Below, piece after piece: positions 62,598-64,000 of a stretch of 64,000 bases of DNA (within the stretch, counting starts at the first letter, position 1; every line of letters begins with the position of its first letter). Source of the stretch: Streptomyces sindenensis (GTDB taxonomy: Bacteria > Actinomycetota > Actinomycetes > Streptomycetales > Streptomycetaceae); the NCBI RefSeq assembly GCF_014649035.1, contig NZ_BMSG01000027.1, forward strand, positions 47,901 to 111,900, in the 5' to 3' direction. The position numbers were made by a program, and so were the translations under genes. Below the pieces are notes generated by a model. The model was given only the letters and a program-made list of their open reading frames with translations, was not told the origin of the DNA and made no database searches.

Positions 62598-63944
62598 GTG
62601 AAGCTGACAATTCTTGGCGGTGGCGGATTCCGGGTGCCTCTCGTGTACGGGGCCCTCCTGGGCGATCACGCCGAGGGCCGCGTCTCCCGGGTCACGCTGT
62701 ACGACACCGACGCCGACCGGCTCACCGCCGTCTCCCGTGTGCTCGCGGAACAGGGCCGGGGCATCGCGGACGCCCCCGCCGTCGTCGCCACCACGGAGCT
62801 CGACGAGGCGCTGCGCGGCGCCGACTTCGTCTTCTCCGCCATCCGCGTCGGCGGACTCGCCGGCCGCGCCGCCGACGAACGGGTGGCCCTCGACGAGGGC
62901 GTGCTCGGCCAGGAGACCGTCGGCGCCGGGGGCATCGCGTACGGGCTGCGCACCGTTCCCGTCGCCCTCGACCTCGCCCGGCGCATCGCGCGGCTCGCCC
63001 CGCGGGCCTGGGTCATCAACTTCACCAACCCGGCGGGCCTGGTCACCGAGGCCATGTCCCGGCACCTGGGCGACCGGGTCATCGGGATCTGCGACTCGCC
63101 GGTCGGGCTCGGGCGGCGCATCGCCCGAGCGCTCGGCGCCGACCCGGACCGGGCCTGGATCGACTACGCCGGGCTCAACCACCTCGGGTGGGTGCGGGGG
63201 CTGTACGTCGACGGGCGCGACGAACTGCCCCGGCTGCTCGCCGACCCGAAGCTCCTCGAATCCTTCGAGGAGGGCCGCCTCTTCGGCGCGGAACTCCTCC
63301 GGTCACTGGGCGCGATCCCCAACGAGTACCTGCACTACTACTACGTCAACCGGGAAGCCGTACGCGCCTACCAGGAGGCGGAGCGGACCCGGGGCGCGTT
63401 CCTCCAGGACCAGCAGGAGGGCTTCTACGCCCGGATGCGCGAACCCGGCACGCCCGCCCTGACCACCTGGGACCGCACCCGCGCCGAACGCGAGGCGACG
63501 TACATGGCGGAGAACCGCGAGGTCGCCGGGGCGGGGGAGCGGGAGGAGAGCGACCTGGAGTCCGGCGGCTACGAACAGGTCGCGCTCGCCCTGATGCGGG
63601 CCGTCGCCCGCAACGAACGCACCTCGCTGATCCTCAACGTCCGCAACCGCACCACCCTCTCGGTCCTGGACGCGGACGCCGTGGTGGAGGTGCCCTGCCT
63701 CGTCGACGCCAACGGGGCCCACCCGGTGACCGTATCGCCGCTGCCGTACCACGCGGTCGGGCTCGTCACCGCGGTGAAGGCCGTGGAACGGGCGGTGCTG
63801 GAGGCGGCGGAGAGCGGATCCCGCGCGGCGGCCGTCCATGCCTTCGCCCTGCACCCGCTGGTGGACTCCGTGACGGTGGCCCGGCGGCTGCTGGAGCGGT
63901 ACACCGAGGTCCACCCCGGGCTCGCCTACCTCGCCCGGCCCTAG
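62598..63944 (+). CDS. Glycoside hydrolase family 4, probable 6-phospho-beta-glucosidase
   Basis: An NAD- and metal-dependent glycosidase of 448 residues. The dinucleotide fold starts LTILGGGGFRVP. Family 4 signatures NFTNPAGLVTEAM, GICDSPVGLG and the metal-binding GLNHLGWV (with Cys and His) are present, along with NEYLHYYYVN. Such enzymes open phospho-beta-glucosides by a redox-elimination mechanism. The GTG start at 62598 is directly followed by the cofactor strand. No PTS or ABC sugar transporter gene adjoins in the window. An insertion-sequence end seems to lie just behind its stop codon. Confidence 0.93.
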   Translation: MKLTILGGGGFRVPLVYGALLGDHAEGRVSRVTLYDTDADRLTAVSRVLAEQGRGIADAPAVVATTELDEALRGADFVFSAIRVGGLAGRAADERVALDEGVLGQETVGAGGIAYGLRTVPVALDLARRIARLAPRAWVINFTNPAGLVTEAMSRHLGDRVIGICDSPVGLGRRIARALGADPDRAWIDYAGLNHLGWVRGLYVDGRDELPRLLADPKLLESFEEGRLFGAELLRSLGAIPNEYLHYYYVNREAVRAYQEAERTRGAFLQDQQEGFYARMREPGTPALTTWDRTRAEREATYMAENREVAGAGEREESDLESGGYEQVALALMRAVARNERTSLILNVRNRTTLSVLDADAVVEVPCLVDANGAHPVTVSPLPYHAVGLVTAVKAVERAVLEAAESGSRAAAVHAFALHPLVDSVTVARRLLERYTEVHPGLAYLARP

Positions 63945-63960
63945 AGATCGTCTTCAAAGG

Positions 63961-64000
63961 TCAGATCCAGAGCAGGATTGAGGCGATGGTGACGGCCGCC
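63961..64000 (-). mobile_element. Possible 3' end of a transposase gene (IS5-like), cut by window
   Basis: On the minus strand the last 40 bases read AAVTIASILLWI followed by a stop, which resembles the C-terminus of IS5-type transposases. The bases between it and the family 4 glycosidase stop (from about 63945, GAGATCGTCTTCAAAGG) could be a terminal inverted repeat. Only the end is visible, so the call is tentative. Confidence 0.45.

Overview
The window is high-GC actinobacterial DNA, almost certainly from a Streptomyces. The signs are very GC-rich third codon positions, frequent GTG/TTG starts, start-stop overlaps, a conservon (cvnABCD plus a P450), CYP157/CYP154-type P450s, a 388-residue xylose isomerase and only one in-frame TTA (bldA-type) codon that I could find. 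I see no tRNA, rRNA, CRISPR array or prophage. An apparent insertion-sequence end lies at the extreme right edge.

Left part (1-9.6 kb): a type I restriction-modification operon (hsdM-hsdS-hsdR, minus strand, hsdR cut by the window edge). Next to it is a second adenine-methylase gene that joins an N-terminal HTH, a methylase core and a half specificity-subunit-like C-terminus. A DndB/DGQHR-like gene is divergent from it. Then come housekeeping and cell-surface genes (9.7-16.5 kb): an envelope protein, an N-formylglutamate amidohydrolase, a secreted sphingomyelinase-type phosphodiesterase, a class F sortase with a small surface protein, and a two-component system whose kinase has a perfect 30-bp tandem repeat in its N-terminus.

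Middle part (16.6-36.2 kb) is rich in signalling and conflict genes. A STAND (NB-ARC/TPR) ATPase is followed by a GT-B-like protein, a CYP157-CYP154 P450 pair and an ATP-grasp protein. The core is a vWA-MoxR-VMAP ternary conflict system: a VMAP protein with an EAD2 adaptor, a MoxR AAA+ ATPase and a 1463-residue vWA-NB-ARC-TPR protein. It is followed by a serine hydrolase, a caspase-like protease carrying its own EAD2, a small leader-peptide-like ORF and an HExxH peptide hydroxylase-like protein. The last two suggest a ribosomally made, modified peptide wired to the conflict system. This is the most attractive candidate for something undescribed.

Right part (36.3-64 kb) is metabolic and regulatory. 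A five-gene operon covers choline oxidation and glycine betaine uptake (betaine aldehyde dehydrogenase, choline oxidase, ABC ATPase, double permease, binding lipoprotein). It is followed by a P450, small membrane and conserved proteins, and a secreted vWA protein pair. Then comes the xylose locus (xylB and xylA divergent, ROK repressor convergent), a DUF3105/DUF305 pair, and a FUSC transporter with its MarR regulator behind a perfect palindromic operator. The cvnABCD-P450 conservon, a family 4 glycosidase and the IS end close the window. Several long perfect hairpins sit between operons and look like terminators.
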